A DNA stretch of 64,000 nt. Origin: Deinococcus multiflagellatus (GTDB lineage: Bacteria; Deinococcota; Deinococci; Deinococcales; Deinococcaceae). The stretch spans positions 1 to 64,000 of the forward strand of contig NZ_JAIQXV010000008.1 in the NCBI RefSeq assembly GCF_020166415.1. The letters run 5' to 3'. Made by a program: the position numbers and the translations under genes. Every line of letters starts with the position of its first letter. The first letter of the stretch is position 1. Below, piece after piece: positions 23,082 to 31,858 of the stretch. The notes under the pieces are model-generated. The model searched no databases. It had not been told where the DNA came from and saw only the letters and a program-made list of their open reading frames with translations.

Positions 23082-23129
23082 ATGACCTTCGCCCCCCCAG
23101 CGCGCCCCTGGAGCCCCCGCCCATGCTGA
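23082..23129 (+). CDS. possible 15-aa leaderless leader peptide
   Basis: MTFAPPARPWSPRPC; stop TGA 23127-23129 overlaps the phosphatase start as ATGCTGA. Proline/Arg-rich like the other mini-ORFs here. A C7 run lies inside, and one added base would fuse it to the phosphatase. Confidence 0.4.
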   Translation: MTFAPPARPWSPRPC

Positions 23130-23746
23130 TCACCCTGGTAAGGCACGGCCAGACGGCCCACAACGCCGCTGGCCGCTTTCAGGGCTGGGCGGATATCCCC
23201 CTGAACGACCTGGGGCGGGCCCAGGCGGCGGCACTGGCACGGCGGCTGGCGGCCCACCCCGTGCGCCCCACCCACCTGCTGAGCAGCGACCTGGGCCGGG
23301 CGCTGCAGACGGCCGCGCCGCTCGCCGGGGCGCTGGGCCTGCCCCTGCAACCGCGCGCCGAACTGCGCGAAATTCATATCGGTGCCTGGGAGGGGCTGAC
23401 CTTCGCAGAGATTGAAGCGCAGGACGCGGCCCGCTTCCGGCAGTGGCCGCAGGTGGCCGCGCCCCAGGGCGAATCGGTGGCGGACCTGACGCGCCGGGTG
23501 GGCGCGGCCCTGGCCGGGCTGGGGCTGCAGCCCACCGACCACGCCGTGGTGGTCACGCATGGCGTGGTGATCACCGCGTTGCTGTGCGAGTGGCTGGGCT
23601 GGGATTTCGGGGACGCCTGGGCGGAGCGCCGTGGAATGCACCACAACACGGCCCTCAGCAGCCTGCGCTGGGCAGCCGGGGCCGTGCAGTGCGAACCGCT
23701 GGCCTGCGCCGCCCATCTGGAGCGCCTGCCGGTGGGCGCCGGTTGA
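23123..23746 (+). CDS. histidine phosphatase (phosphoglycerate-mutase superfamily)
   Basis: 207 aa. Catalytic VRHGQTAHN at the start (phospho-His in RHG), a second Arg in SSDLGRALQTA, Glu in REIHIGAWEGLT, and the second His in VVTHGVVITALL. This matches small broad-specificity phosphatases such as CobC/PhoE; the substrate is unknown. TGGAG lies 9 nt upstream of ATG 23123. A mini-ORF overlaps the start. Confidence 0.9.
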   Translation: MLITLVRHGQTAHNAAGRFQGWADIPLNDLGRAQAAALARRLAAHPVRPTHLLSSDLGRALQTAAPLAGALGLPLQPRAELREIHIGAWEGLTFAEIEAQDAARFRQWPQVAAPQGESVADLTRRVGAALAGLGLQPTDHAVVVTHGVVITALLCEWLGWDFGDAWAERRGMHHNTALSSLRWAAGAVQCEPLACAAHLERLPVGAG

Positions 23747-23814
23747 GACGGCGTGCCATTCGCTGCTAAACCAGCCCAACTGGCACGTCAGCGCCACTTC
23801 CCGGACCGGAGCCT

Positions 23815-23895
23815 TCTCCCGCAGCTTTGCACGCCTTCCTGTTCCAAAAGACGCGGTTGTCCGTCGCGTGGGCCAGAGTACGCCGGAAGTCGACT
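23815..23895 (+). repeat. dispersed small non-coding repeat, copy D (diverged)
   Basis: CTTCTCCCGCAGCTTTGC...TTCC...CGCGTG...CGGAAGTCG follows the block order of copies A and B. Lies between convergent phosphatase and rsfS. Confidence 0.45.
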
Positions 23896-23904
23896 GAGGG
23901 TATG

Positions 23905-23936
23905 AAAAAACCGCCGCCTCCAGACTGGGGCGGCGG
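23905..23936 (-). terminator. Rho-independent terminator of rsfS
   Basis: On the - strand CCGCCGCC pairs with GGCGGCGG over 8 bp, followed by TTTTTT. Confidence 0.92.
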
Positions 23937-23954
23937 ACAGCCTTCACTCCGGGT

Positions 23955-24320
23955 TCAGGCGTGAATTTCGGGGAAGTCCAGCACGCGGGCGTCGCTCCAC
24001 AGGCCTTCAAGGTCGTAGTACTCGCGGGCGTCCTTGGTCATGATGTGCACGACCACGCTGCCGCCAAAGGCCAGCAGCAGCCAGCGCTCGCTGGGGCCTT
24101 CCACGCTGGGGCGGGGCAGGCCGGCGGCCTGGGCCTTTTCGCGGATGTTCTCCTGCACGGCGTTGAGCTGCAGTCCCGCCGTGGCGGTGCAGATCACGAA
24201 GTATTCCAGGGTGCTGCTGACATCGGTCAGGTCCAGCACCACGACGTCTTCGGCGCGGCGTTCGCGGGCGGCGTCCACAATGGCGCGCAGTTGGTGCTGA
24301 ATGGTGGGGTCTTGGGTCAT
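23955..24320 (-). CDS. rsfS: ribosome silencing factor RsfS
   Basis: 121 aa; binds L14 and blocks subunit joining during starvation. The family core is present: AEDVVVLDLTDVSSTLEYFVICTA, then ERWLLLAFGGSVVVHIM and AREYYDLEGLWSDA. TGGAGA precedes ATG 24320. Third in the order yqeK-lcp-rsfS, a common arrangement. Confidence 0.95.
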   Translation of the reverse strand: MTQDPTIQHQLRAIVDAARERRAEDVVVLDLTDVSSTLEYFVICTATAGLQLNAVQENIREKAQAAGLPRPSVEGPSERWLLLAFGGSVVVHIMTKDAREYYDLEGLWSDARVLDFPEIHA

Positions 24321-24440
24321 GGGGTCTCCAGGGAAAGAAAGAGGATAGGGCGTGCTTAACGGGTCAGTGTACAGGCCGGGGGGCGGGCCCCGCCTTGAGG
24401 CTTCGCTGAGCGGCTCCCGGGTGGCCAGGGCGGGCGGGCC

Positions 24441-25676
24441 CTAGGGCGCAGCCTGCAGGCCCGCGAGGGCGGCCAGGGCGGTGCGGGCGTCCTGGCCCAG
24501 GAACACCCCCACCTCGCCCGCCGACACCGGAAAGCGCTCGCCCTGCAAGCGGGGCAGGTTCAGGGCCTCGGCCAGCAGGTTGGCGTCCTGCACCGCCTCG
24601 CCGGTAAAGACCTGGCTGGCCTCGTTGCTTTCGGGGGCGGGGGTAACGGTCACGTTGGGAAACCCCAGCGCGCGCAGGGCGCGGGCCAGCGGCTCGCCCA
24701 GCGCGGCCCCGCTGGCGTCCACCACCTGCACGCGGGCGCCCGGCTGGTCCTGGGCCGGCGGGGCGTCGTTCCACAGCGCCGCGAGCCGCTCGCGGTTGAC
24801 CGCGAGGTTGAAGGTGCCGCGAATTTCATCGGTGGGCAGGGTGGCAAAGCTCAGCTTCAGGCGGCCCAGGTAGGGGCGCAGCGCGGCCAGCAGATTGGGG
24901 TCGGCGTTGGTTTCCACCCCGTTGCCAATGCCGCCCAGAATGGTGGGCAGCGCCGCGAGGCCCTGCGGGGATTTCAGGCGCGCGGCCAGCTGGGTCAGGG
25001 CCTGCTTCTGGTGGTCAATGCGGCCGTAGTCGTCCCCAAAGCCCTTGCGCACGCGCAGAAACAGCACGGCCTCCTCGCCCTGCAGGTGGTGGGGGCCGGG
25101 GGCCAGCTTCAGGTTCACGCCCGCTGCCTTGTCCACCCACTCAATGCCGCCTTCGGGCACCGTCACGTCCAGGCCGCCCAGGGCGTCAATCACCCGCGCC
25201 ACGTAGTCGGTGCGCACGATCACGTACGAGTCCACCCGCTCGCCGGTAATGGTTTCCACCGCGCGCGTGAGGGCCTCGGGGCCACCCGCGAAATACTGGC
25301 TGTTCACCTTCTGCTGGGCCACGGACTTAAAGCGGTCAAAGGGGCCCACGTTGGTGTCGCGCGGAATGTTCAGCACCCGCACTTGGGCGCCGTCCACCTT
25401 CACCAGCATCACGGTGTCGGTGTTGGGGGGCTGCACCAGCCCGGTGCGCTGGTCCTGGTTCTTGCAGGGCTGCTGGTAGTAGCAGTACACGATGTCGCGC
25501 CCGGCGATCAGCACCGTGAAGTGCGGGGCCTGCCCGCCGGCCACCGGCGCCGCTGACACCGGCCCGGCCCCACTGAGCAGCGCAAAGGCCGCCAGCGACA
25601 GGGTAGAGAGGGTCAGGCCAAAGGCCTGCAGCGCGCGCAGCCCGGCCAGGCGCGGTGGGGTGAGGGGCGGCGTCAC
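24441..25676 (-). CDS. LytR-CpsA-Psr (LCP) family protein with LytR_C domain
   Basis: 411 aa. Signal/anchor helix 12-42; LCP domain (about 50-270) with family residues in DTVMLVKVDG, NIPRDTNV, and GRIDHQKQALTQL (Arg/Asp motifs that hold the lipid pyrophosphate). A C-terminal LytR_C domain lies at about 320-410. LCP enzymes attach glycopolymers to the cell wall; the substrate in Deinococcus is not known. GTG 25676 overlaps the yqeK stop (GTGA), so it is translationally coupled. Confidence 0.9.
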   Translation of the reverse strand: MTPPLTPPRLAGLRALQAFGLTLSTLSLAAFALLSGAGPVSAAPVAGGQAPHFTVLIAGRDIVYCYYQQPCKNQDQRTGLVQPPNTDTVMLVKVDGAQVRVLNIPRDTNVGPFDRFKSVAQQKVNSQYFAGGPEALTRAVETITGERVDSYVIVRTDYVARVIDALGGLDVTVPEGGIEWVDKAAGVNLKLAPGPHHLQGEEAVLFLRVRKGFGDDYGRIDHQKQALTQLAARLKSPQGLAALPTILGGIGNGVETNADPNLLAALRPYLGRLKLSFATLPTDEIRGTFNLAVNRERLAALWNDAPPAQDQPGARVQVVDASGAALGEPLARALRALGFPNVTVTPAPESNEASQVFTGEAVQDANLLAEALNLPRLQGERFPVSAGEVGVFLGQDARTALAALAGLQAAP

Positions 25677-26302
25677 GAATCCAGGCGCAGGGCGGGTGGG
25701 GGCGAATCGGGGGCCGCGCCGGCCTGGGCCACGCAGGGCAGCGCGTGGTAGGCCTGCAGGGTGCGCGGGTGCACCTGAATGCCGCGCCCCTGCAGGTAGG
25801 TCACCTTCGAGACGATGGCCCGTTCCAGGGCCGCGCCCAGGTCCCGCAGCGCCAGTTCGCGGATGTCATGGTTCACGCCGCGCCCGGGTTCAGAAACGTC
25901 CGCGATGTACACGCAGGCCGACACCGGGTTGCCGCCGCGCGGGCCGGTGGTGTGGTCTTCCACGGCTTCCAGCACCACCCGGTCCTGGTAACCCCAGCGC
26001 TCCAGCAGGGTGCGGGCCGCGCGGCCATGCAGCGCCAGCGGGTGGGCGGCGTCAATCTCGCACTCGGGGGGGGCGAGGCGCAGCAGTTCGCCGTCGGGCA
26101 GGTCACGGGCGATGTCGTGCAGGATGCCCGCCGCGTAGGCGCGCATGTCGTCCAGGCCGTTGGCACGGGCAATCTGCGCGGCCAGTTCGGCCACGCGCAG
26201 CACATGTTCGTAGCGCCGTGGCCTGACCATCAGGCGCACGCGCTCTTCCCAGCCGGTCCACGCCGCCACACCGGGGCGGGGTACGAGAAGCTGGGCGATC
26301 AC
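25673..26302 (-). CDS. yqeK: YqeK-type HD-domain diadenosine tetraphosphatase
   Basis: HD superfamily hydrolase, likely cutting Ap4A and related nucleotides. RRYEHVLRVAELA (first metal His), GILHDIARDLP (HD motif), HPLALHGRAA, EAVEDHTTG and IADVSEPGR follow in family order. The start is unclear: GTG 26302 overlaps the mini-ORF stop (GTGA), GTG 26269 gives the usual N-terminal length, and GTG 26239 is closer to homology. I report 26302, giving about 209 aa. Operon with LCP and rsfS. Confidence 0.85.
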   Translation of the reverse strand: MIAQLLVPRPGVAAWTGWEERVRLMVRPRRYEHVLRVAELAAQIARANGLDDMRAYAAGILHDIARDLPDGELLRLAPPECEIDAAHPLALHGRAARTLLERWGYQDRVVLEAVEDHTTGPRGGNPVSACVYIADVSEPGRGVNHDIRELALRDLGAALERAIVSKVTYLQGRGIQVHPRTLQAYHALPCVAQAGAAPDSPPPALRLDS

Positions 26303-26331
26303 GAAGGTCTGTGGCCGCTTCCCCACATCAT
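26299..26331 (-). CDS. possible 10-aa leaderless leader peptide before yqeK
   Basis: On the - strand ATG 26331 opens MMWGSGHRPS; its TGA overlaps GTG 26302 as GTGA. The -10 element TACAGT (26344-26339) ends 7 nt before the ATG. Confidence 0.4.
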   Translation of the reverse strand: MMWGSGHRPS

Positions 26332-26338
26332 GGGCAAG

Positions 26339-26344
26339 ACTGTA
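26339..26344 (-). promoter_or_regulatory. -10 element (TACAGT) before the yqeK leader ORF
   Basis: TACAGT on the - strand ends 7 nt before ATG 26331. No -35 consensus is seen. Confidence 0.6.
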
Positions 26345-26523
26345 CACCGCGCGGGCCCTGCCGGGTTGACCACCGGGTCACTTTCTGATGAACACCGTCA
26401 GGAAGTGGGAACAGAGGATGGATGGGTTGGGCTGTACAGAGGCAGCAGAAACAGCGTTTTTTCCGCCCAACTCGGCCTTCAGCGGCGGGGCTTGAAGCCC
26501 CCTGGCGGCAGGTGCGCCGCGCT

Positions 26524-27498
26524 TCACGGTGCGGGGGGGGTGGGGGCGGGGCGGGCTTCGACCGTCAGGCGCACGCTCACCGTTTCCAGGGCCTGGGCGC
26601 CGGCCGGCACCGAGAGCCGCACGGGCACGGTGTAGGTGCCGGCGCGGTAGGTCACGGTGCCCGAAACCTCGCGCAGGCGCGCGAGCAGTTCGGGGGCCGC
26701 CACCACGCGCACGGTGCTGGGCTGCAGGCTGACCGCCACCACGCGCAGGGTGCGCGGCGGGGTGTTCAGCACCACCGGCACGGTCTTAACCGGCAACTCG
26801 CCGGTGTCCAGGCGGCGCACCGTGACGGTGGAGGGCCGCACCGTGACCCCAGACACGGGCCGTCCGCTGCGGTCCAGGGCGATCAGGGCCACCTCCTGCT
26901 CGCCGCCCGCCGCCAGCGCTGCCGGACTGGTGACCAGCCGGGCTACCGCGCCCAGCACGCGCCCGGCGCCGGTCACGCTGGCCTCGGTGGGGGAGACCAC
27001 GTAGCGCGGCACGCTGGATTCGGGGGGCGAGGTCACGCTGAGGGTCACCGGCAGGGTGCGCTGCACCTGGGTGTCCACGAAGCCCTGCACCCGGGTGGGG
27101 GTCAGGCGCTGCACGGCTGTGCCGGTGGGTGGGGTCACGGTTACGGGCTGGGTGAAGCTGCCCTCGGGAATCCCGGTCACGTCCACCACGGCCTCCACAC
27201 TGCCCGGGTCCAGTTCGCGCAGGCGCTCCGGGCGCCCGGAGAGAATCACCCGCACCGAGGCTGGGCTGAGGTTGCTGGTGGCGCGCTTTTCCTCGCCGCT
27301 GCCGGTGGTGTCGCGCACGGTGACCGGCACGTCAAAGCCCTGGGTCACGTTGGCGCGGCGGTCGGCGGTGGCCACGAACCACAGGGTCAGCGACACGCCC
27401 AGCGCCAGCAGCTTGGGCCCCAGGTTGTGGGTAAAGCGCGCCCAGGCGTAGCGCGGGCTGAGCCAGCGCCGCAGCCGGGCCAGCCGGGGCGCGCTCAC
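26524..27498 (-). CDS. cdaR: CdaR, YbbR-repeat regulator of the diadenylate cyclase
   Basis: 324 aa. One membrane helix (LLALGVSLTLWFVAT) near 30-45, then an extracytoplasmic series of YbbR-type beta domains (about 50-320, each with P..V.V.G pattern). Known CdaR proteins modulate CdaA from outside. GTG 27498 overlaps the cdaA stop (GTGA). The usual third gene, glmM, does not follow; yqeK is 190 bp downstream. Confidence 0.88.
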   Translation of the reverse strand: MSAPRLARLRRWLSPRYAWARFTHNLGPKLLALGVSLTLWFVATADRRANVTQGFDVPVTVRDTTGSGEEKRATSNLSPASVRVILSGRPERLRELDPGSVEAVVDVTGIPEGSFTQPVTVTPPTGTAVQRLTPTRVQGFVDTQVQRTLPVTLSVTSPPESSVPRYVVSPTEASVTGAGRVLGAVARLVTSPAALAAGGEQEVALIALDRSGRPVSGVTVRPSTVTVRRLDTGELPVKTVPVVLNTPPRTLRVVAVSLQPSTVRVVAAPELLARLREVSGTVTYRAGTYTVPVRLSVPAGAQALETVSVRLTVEARPAPTPPAP

Positions 27499-28289
27499 CG
27501 GGCCTCCGGGGCTGTGGGGGCAGCGCCCTCCAGGTCGGGCAAGCGGTCGTAGACCAGTGCGCGCAGCTGCTCGCGCAGTTCGGTGCCGTTCAGGTCCGGG
27601 CCCAGGCGCCCGCCCAGCGCAAGTCGCATGCTGCCGCGTTCCTCGCTGACCACCAGCACCACGGCGTCGGTGAGTTCCGACAGGCCAATGGCGGCGCGGT
27701 GGCGGGTGCCGTAGCGGCGGTAGGTGCCGTCGCTGCTCTGCAGCGGAAACAGGCAGCCAGCCGCAATGACGCGCGAACCCTGCACGATCACACCGCCGTC
27801 GTGCAGCGGGGCGTTGCGGGCGAACAGGGCTTCCAGAAACGGCACGCTCACCAGGGCGTCCAGCGGCACCCCGGTGGCGGCGTACTCGCCCAGCGGGGTG
27901 CGGCGCTCAATGGCGATCAGGGCGCCGGTTTTGCGCTCGGCAAGGCGCTCCATGGCGCGCGCGAGGTCCTGCAGCGCCGCGCCGCCGGCCCCGGCCCCGG
28001 CGCCCCGGGGGCGGCCCACCCGTTCCAGGGCCGCGCGCAGTTCGGGCTGAAACAGCACGATCAGGGCGAAGATGCCCACCGTGCCCGCCCGCCCCAGCAG
28101 GTAGCCCAGGGTGGTGAGGTTCAGCAGTTGCGCCGCCACCCACACCCCGGCGAACACCAGAATGCCGCGCACCACGTTCACCGCCCGCGTGCCCGCCACC
28201 AGCAGATACCCCTGGTAGATCAGAAACGCAACCAGGGCGATGTCCAGGATGTCCCGGACACTTACCTGACCAAGCGGGGTGGACAGCAA
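27495..28289 (-). CDS. cdaA: diadenylate cyclase CdaA (c-di-AMP synthase)
   Basis: 264 aa. Three N-terminal membrane helices (8-85), then the DAC domain: PLHDGGVIVQG and GTRHRAAIGLSE hold the substrate motifs (family DGA and RHR). The first motif reads DGG instead of DGA; activity is likely but should be tested. Start TTG 28289 follows AAAGGAG by 12 nt, longer than usual. A TATAGT near 28358 may be the -10 of the cdaA-cdaR operon. Confidence 0.92.
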   Translation of the reverse strand: MLSTPLGQVSVRDILDIALVAFLIYQGYLLVAGTRAVNVVRGILVFAGVWVAAQLLNLTTLGYLLGRAGTVGIFALIVLFQPELRAALERVGRPRGAGAGAGGAALQDLARAMERLAERKTGALIAIERRTPLGEYAATGVPLDALVSVPFLEALFARNAPLHDGGVIVQGSRVIAAGCLFPLQSSDGTYRRYGTRHRAAIGLSELTDAVVLVVSEERGSMRLALGGRLGPDLNGTELREQLRALVYDRLPDLEGAAPTAPEAR

Positions 28290-28484
28290 CGGAAGGGGGC
28301 GCTCCTTTCAGGACAAAGGGGGGCGGAAAAAGGCCGGGCGTTTGCGCGCCCACTATACGGCCTGAAGCGGGGCCGGGCCGGGGGCACCGGAGGGCTGCGG
28401 GCCGTATGCGCGCCCTCATGGAGACTTGCTCAAGGTCTCCCGCCCCCGGCTTCATGCTGAAATGACGGCCACAGGAGGTCACCC

Positions 28485-29165
28485 ATGAAGATTCGCTTTC
28501 TTGGCCACAGCGCCTTTTTGCTGGAAACCCCCGAGCACCGTCTGCTGCTGGACCCCTTCCTGAGCGGCAACCCCCAGGCCAGCCTGAGTGTGGAAGAGGC
28601 CCTGGCCCTGAAGCCCAGCGCCGTGCTGATCAGCCACGCGCACGGCGACCACTGGGGCGACGCCCTGGCCTTTGCCAAGGGAGGGGTGCCGCTGATCGCC
28701 ACCGCTGAAATTGGGGGGTACGCCATGAAACACGGCGCTGCCAACGCGGTCGCCATGAACATTGGCGGCACCTACCGCGCCGACTGGGGCAGCGTGTACC
28801 TGACCCCGGCGTGGCACAGTTCCTCCTTTCCAGACGGCACCTACGGCGGGATGCCCACCGGGCTGGTGATCGAACTGGGCGGGCAGCGCGTCTACTTTGC
28901 CGGTGACACCAGCCTCTTTTCCGACATGCGCCTGATTGGCGACCGCGAACTGGACGCCGCGCTGCTGCCCATTGGCGACCATTTCACGATGGGACCGGAA
29001 GAAGCGGCGCGCGCCCTGGAACTGCTGCGCCCCCGGGTGGCCGTTCCCATGCACTACGGCACCTTTCCGGTGCTGAGGGGCGACCCGGCCGTGTTCGCCC
29101 GCGAGGGGCAGGCACGCGGCGCCGAGGTGCGGGTGTTGGCACCGGGCGAAGACACCGAGTTGTAA
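28485..29165 (+). CDS. UPF0173 metal-dependent hydrolase
   Basis: 226 aa metallo-beta-lactamase fold. GHSAFLLET start, metal motif SHAHGDHWGDA (HxHxDH), then TPAWHSSS and YFAGDTSLFSDM, and MHYGTFPVL. The substrate is unknown. AGGAGG lies 6 nt before the ATG. Ends in a strong terminator. Confidence 0.92.
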   Translation: MKIRFLGHSAFLLETPEHRLLLDPFLSGNPQASLSVEEALALKPSAVLISHAHGDHWGDALAFAKGGVPLIATAEIGGYAMKHGAANAVAMNIGGTYRADWGSVYLTPAWHSSSFPDGTYGGMPTGLVIELGGQRVYFAGDTSLFSDMRLIGDRELDAALLPIGDHFTMGPEEAARALELLRPRVAVPMHYGTFPVLRGDPAVFAREGQARGAEVRVLAPGEDTEL

Positions 29166-29192
29166 GGGCACCAATAAGGGCACGAAGAGGTT

Positions 29193-29227
29193 GGGGGAGG
29201 CAGCCAAGTTGCCTCCCCCGTTCTTCC
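29193..29227 (+). terminator. terminator between convergent hydrolase and acyltransferase
   Basis: GGGGGAGGC (29193-29201) pairs with GCCTCCCCC (29211-29219), then GTTCTTCCT. Confidence 0.85.
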
Positions 29228-29230
29228 TGC

Positions 29231-30136
29231 CTACCCCTCGCGGCCCACCGGCTGCCGGACGTCCACATCGGCTTCTCCGGGCACCCGGGTCTGGTTGGGG
29301 GTGGGATCGGGGAATTCGGGGTTGGCCTTGCGGCCCGCGTCGTGCGGCCACACCCGGGCGTCCACATGGACTTCGGTGGGGGGGCGCAGCTTGAGGCGGG
29401 TGGTGCGTGCGGGCAGGCCCATCGCAATGCCGTGCGGCGGAATGTCGCCGCGCAGCAGGGCGTGCGTGGCCAGCATGGCGTCGTCGCTGACCACGCTGCC
29501 CGCCAGCACCGTGGAGTGGTAGGTGATGCGTGCGCCCCGGCCGATCACCGTCTTGCGCAGGGTCACGTCGGGGCCGTCCAGCACGCTGTGGGTGTGGCTG
29601 TAAATGTTCACGTAGTCGCTGACCGAGGCGCCATCGTGCAGCTCAATGCCGCCAATGTCGTCCAGCAGCACATGGCGGTGAACGACCACATCGTGGCCCA
29701 CCTCCATGTTGTAGCCCACGCTGAATTCCACGTTCTGCCAGCATTTGAAGTTGCGCCCCACCCGCTTGAAGATGTGGCCCGCCAGCGCCCGGCGAATCGG
29801 AATGCCCAGCACGGGGTTCTGGCCCACCGGGGTCTGGTCCAGCGATTTCCACAGCCACAGCAGGGGCTTGACCCGGGCAAACTGCTCGGCGTCGGTGGCC
29901 ATGTAGTATTCGGCCTCGAAGGTGATGTTGCGCGCGTCCAGGTTCAGGGCGGCCAGCGGGGCGTCGGCGCACAGCTGCGCGTAAGAGCGGCCATACATCG
30001 TTTGCGCCAGAATGTCGCGGGTCAGGTCATACCGGTCGGTGGCCGGGTCCGAGAGACGCGCGTCCAGGTCGCGCACGAATTCACCGAACGTCGCCTGCGC
30101 GTCCGGTCCGATTTCCACTGGCTTGAGCCACGTCAC
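29231..30136 (-). CDS. hexapeptide-repeat acyltransferase
   Basis: 301 aa. An N-terminal helical part (to about 140) precedes a left-handed beta-helix (EFSVGYNMEVGHDVVVHRHVLLDDIGGI... about 145-260) with HTHSV as the likely catalytic His, and a Pro-rich tail. It resembles acetyltransferases acting on sugars or cell-surface substrates. GTG 30136 is leaderless (TAGAGT 6 nt upstream). Not in an operon. Confidence 0.85.
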   Translation of the reverse strand: MTWLKPVEIGPDAQATFGEFVRDLDARLSDPATDRYDLTRDILAQTMYGRSYAQLCADAPLAALNLDARNITFEAEYYMATDAEQFARVKPLLWLWKSLDQTPVGQNPVLGIPIRRALAGHIFKRVGRNFKCWQNVEFSVGYNMEVGHDVVVHRHVLLDDIGGIELHDGASVSDYVNIYSHTHSVLDGPDVTLRKTVIGRGARITYHSTVLAGSVVSDDAMLATHALLRGDIPPHGIAMGLPARTTRLKLRPPTEVHVDARVWPHDAGRKANPEFPDPTPNQTRVPGEADVDVRQPVGREG

Positions 30137-30142
30137 CTGCCC

Positions 30143-30148
30143 ACTCTA
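30143..30148 (-). promoter_or_regulatory. -10 element (TAGAGT), leaderless acyltransferase start
   Basis: TAGAGT on the - strand ends 6 nt before GTG 30136. Confidence 0.65.
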
Positions 30149-30562
30149 CTCCCTGCAGTGAAAAACAAAGTGGTGGCGTGCCGGGGGAAGTCCAGACGAG
30201 TGGTGCGGCGCTCAGGGGAGCCGAAGGCGAGGAGCGAGCGGACTCGCAGAGCGGCAGCGCAGGCGCGGAGGCGAGAACACACGGAACGACGGCGATGGGA
30301 AAGCATGCCCACTCTGTTTTGGCATCACAGTGGTCTCCCGTTCCGCCCAGGGGAGGACAGCACCCCCCTCAACGCCACGCCAACAACTGGTTGTCGCGGT
30401 GACTCGCGCCGCTCGTTCCACATGACCTCAAGGGTTCACCTTCAGGTTATGTGGTTGCCGCTATCAGAGAAGTCCCGTCTGACGGTCAGGGGGGCCCGGG
30501 GGCACAACGCAGGGCGCGGCCCTCACCTATGAAGGGAAGGCCGCGCCCGCTGCTGTGGGGGC
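30149..30562. other. gene-free 410-bp spacer before pilT end
   Basis: Contains a diverged repeat related to copies A/B on the - strand (about 30220-30325, shared CTCTGCGAGTC and TTTCCC...GCCGTC), and a GC-rich hairpin (30512-30521 with 30539-30548) that may terminate pilT. No convincing gene is seen. Confidence 0.5.
30512..30548 (-). terminator. terminator-like hairpin after pilT
   Basis: 10-bp stem GGGCGCGGCC/GGCCGCGCCC on either side of a 17-nt loop; weak T content after it. Confidence 0.5.
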
Positions 30563-31807
30563 TTACCGCCGGCCGTAGCCGCCGCCGCCCATTTCTGGCG
30601 TGCTGGTGCTGCGGGCGTCGCCCCGGCCCGCGTCGCCGCGCCCGGTGCTCTGGGTGGGGGCGGTGGCGCCAAAGCCCTGCACGGGCGCGCTGCCGTAGCC
30701 GGCGGGCATGCTGGCCGCGCCGCCCGCCTGCCCAATCGTGGGGTCATTCGCCAGCCGGGCAAACTCCTTGGCGTCCACTGCGCGCTCCACGCCAGTGTCA
30801 AACGAAATCACGCGGCGGCGGTACAGGTTGGCCAGAAAGGCGTCCATGGTGACCATGCCCTCGCGCGCCCCGGTCTGCATGACGCTGGTGATCTGGAAGG
30901 TCTTGCCCTCGCGGATCAGCGCGCGCACGGCGGGGTTGGCGATCAGGAGTTCATAGGCCAGGATGCGGCCCTGGCCGTCCAGACGCGGCAGCAGCTGCTG
31001 GGTCATGACCGCCACGAGGTTGTTTGCCAGCTGCACGCGAATCTGCTCCTGCTGCTCTTCGGGGAACACGTCCACGATACGGTCAATGGATTCCGGCGCG
31101 CTGTTCGTGTGCAGCGTGCCCATCACGAGGTGCCCGGTTTCGGCGGCGGTCACGGCGGCCTTGATCGTCTCGTAGTCACGCATTTCGCCCACCAGAATCA
31201 CGTCGGGGGCCTGACGCAGCACGGCGCGCAGGGCGTCGTTGAAGCTCATGGTGTCGGCGCCCACCTCGCGTTGGTTGATGATGGACTGCTTGTGCGTGTG
31301 CATGAACTCGATGGGGTCTTCGATGGTCATGATGTGCAGCCGCTTGGTGGTGTTGATGTGGTCAATCATGGCCGCCAGGGTCGTGGACTTGCCCGAACCC
31401 GTGGGCCCGGTCACCAGCACCAGCCCGCGCGGGGCGTTCGAGATGTCCACCACGCTTTGCGGCAGCCCCATTTCCTGGGCGCTCTTGATCTTGGTGGGAA
31501 TCAGGCGCAGCACGCCGCCCACGTTGCCGCGCTGCATAAAGGCGTTCACGCGGAAGCGCGCCTTTTCCCCCAGGGCAAACGAGAAGTCCAGTTCGCGCCG
31601 CTCTTCAAAGGTGCGCTGCTGCTTTTCGTTCATCATGGAGTACATCAGCTTGCGGGTGTCGGTGGGGCCCAGTTCGGAAAAGCCCTGGGCGTCGTACACC
31701 CCCTGCAGCTTGAACTGCGGCGAGAGCCCAACGGTGATGATCACGTCGGACGCGCCCTTGTCGGCGGCGAAACGCAGAATATCGGTGATGTCGGCGGGCT
31801 GGGTCAT
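30563..31807 (-). CDS. pilT: type IV pilus retraction ATPase PilT
   Basis: 414 aa. Walker A GPTGSGKSTTLAA near 135, Asp box TIEDPIEF, Walker B with VGEMRDYETI, His box GHLVMGTLHT, and PilT-specific AIRNLIREGK-like stretch (VRALIREGKTFQI). A Gly/Ser/Thr-rich tail of about 60 aa is extra. Powers pilus retraction and DNA uptake. AGGTAG-type SD upstream of ATG 31807. Last of pgeF-yqeG-pilB-pilT. Confidence 0.95.
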   Translation of the reverse strand: MTQPADITDILRFAADKGASDVIITVGLSPQFKLQGVYDAQGFSELGPTDTRKLMYSMMNEKQQRTFEERRELDFSFALGEKARFRVNAFMQRGNVGGVLRLIPTKIKSAQEMGLPQSVVDISNAPRGLVLVTGPTGSGKSTTLAAMIDHINTTKRLHIMTIEDPIEFMHTHKQSIINQREVGADTMSFNDALRAVLRQAPDVILVGEMRDYETIKAAVTAAETGHLVMGTLHTNSAPESIDRIVDVFPEEQQEQIRVQLANNLVAVMTQQLLPRLDGQGRILAYELLIANPAVRALIREGKTFQITSVMQTGAREGMVTMDAFLANLYRRRVISFDTGVERAVDAKEFARLANDPTIGQAGGAASMPAGYGSAPVQGFGATAPTQSTGRGDAGRGDARSTSTPEMGGGGYGRR

Positions 31808-31858
31808 GGGAGGCTACCTCGGGGCAGGGAGAGGGGGCGGGCGCAGGGGGGCTCGGGC

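Noticed and set aside
26348..26523. T-run at about 26461 as a terminator
   Set aside because: It lies on the + strand while cdaR is on the - strand, and no + strand gene precedes it; the nearby GGGGCTTGAAGCCCC hairpin is short.
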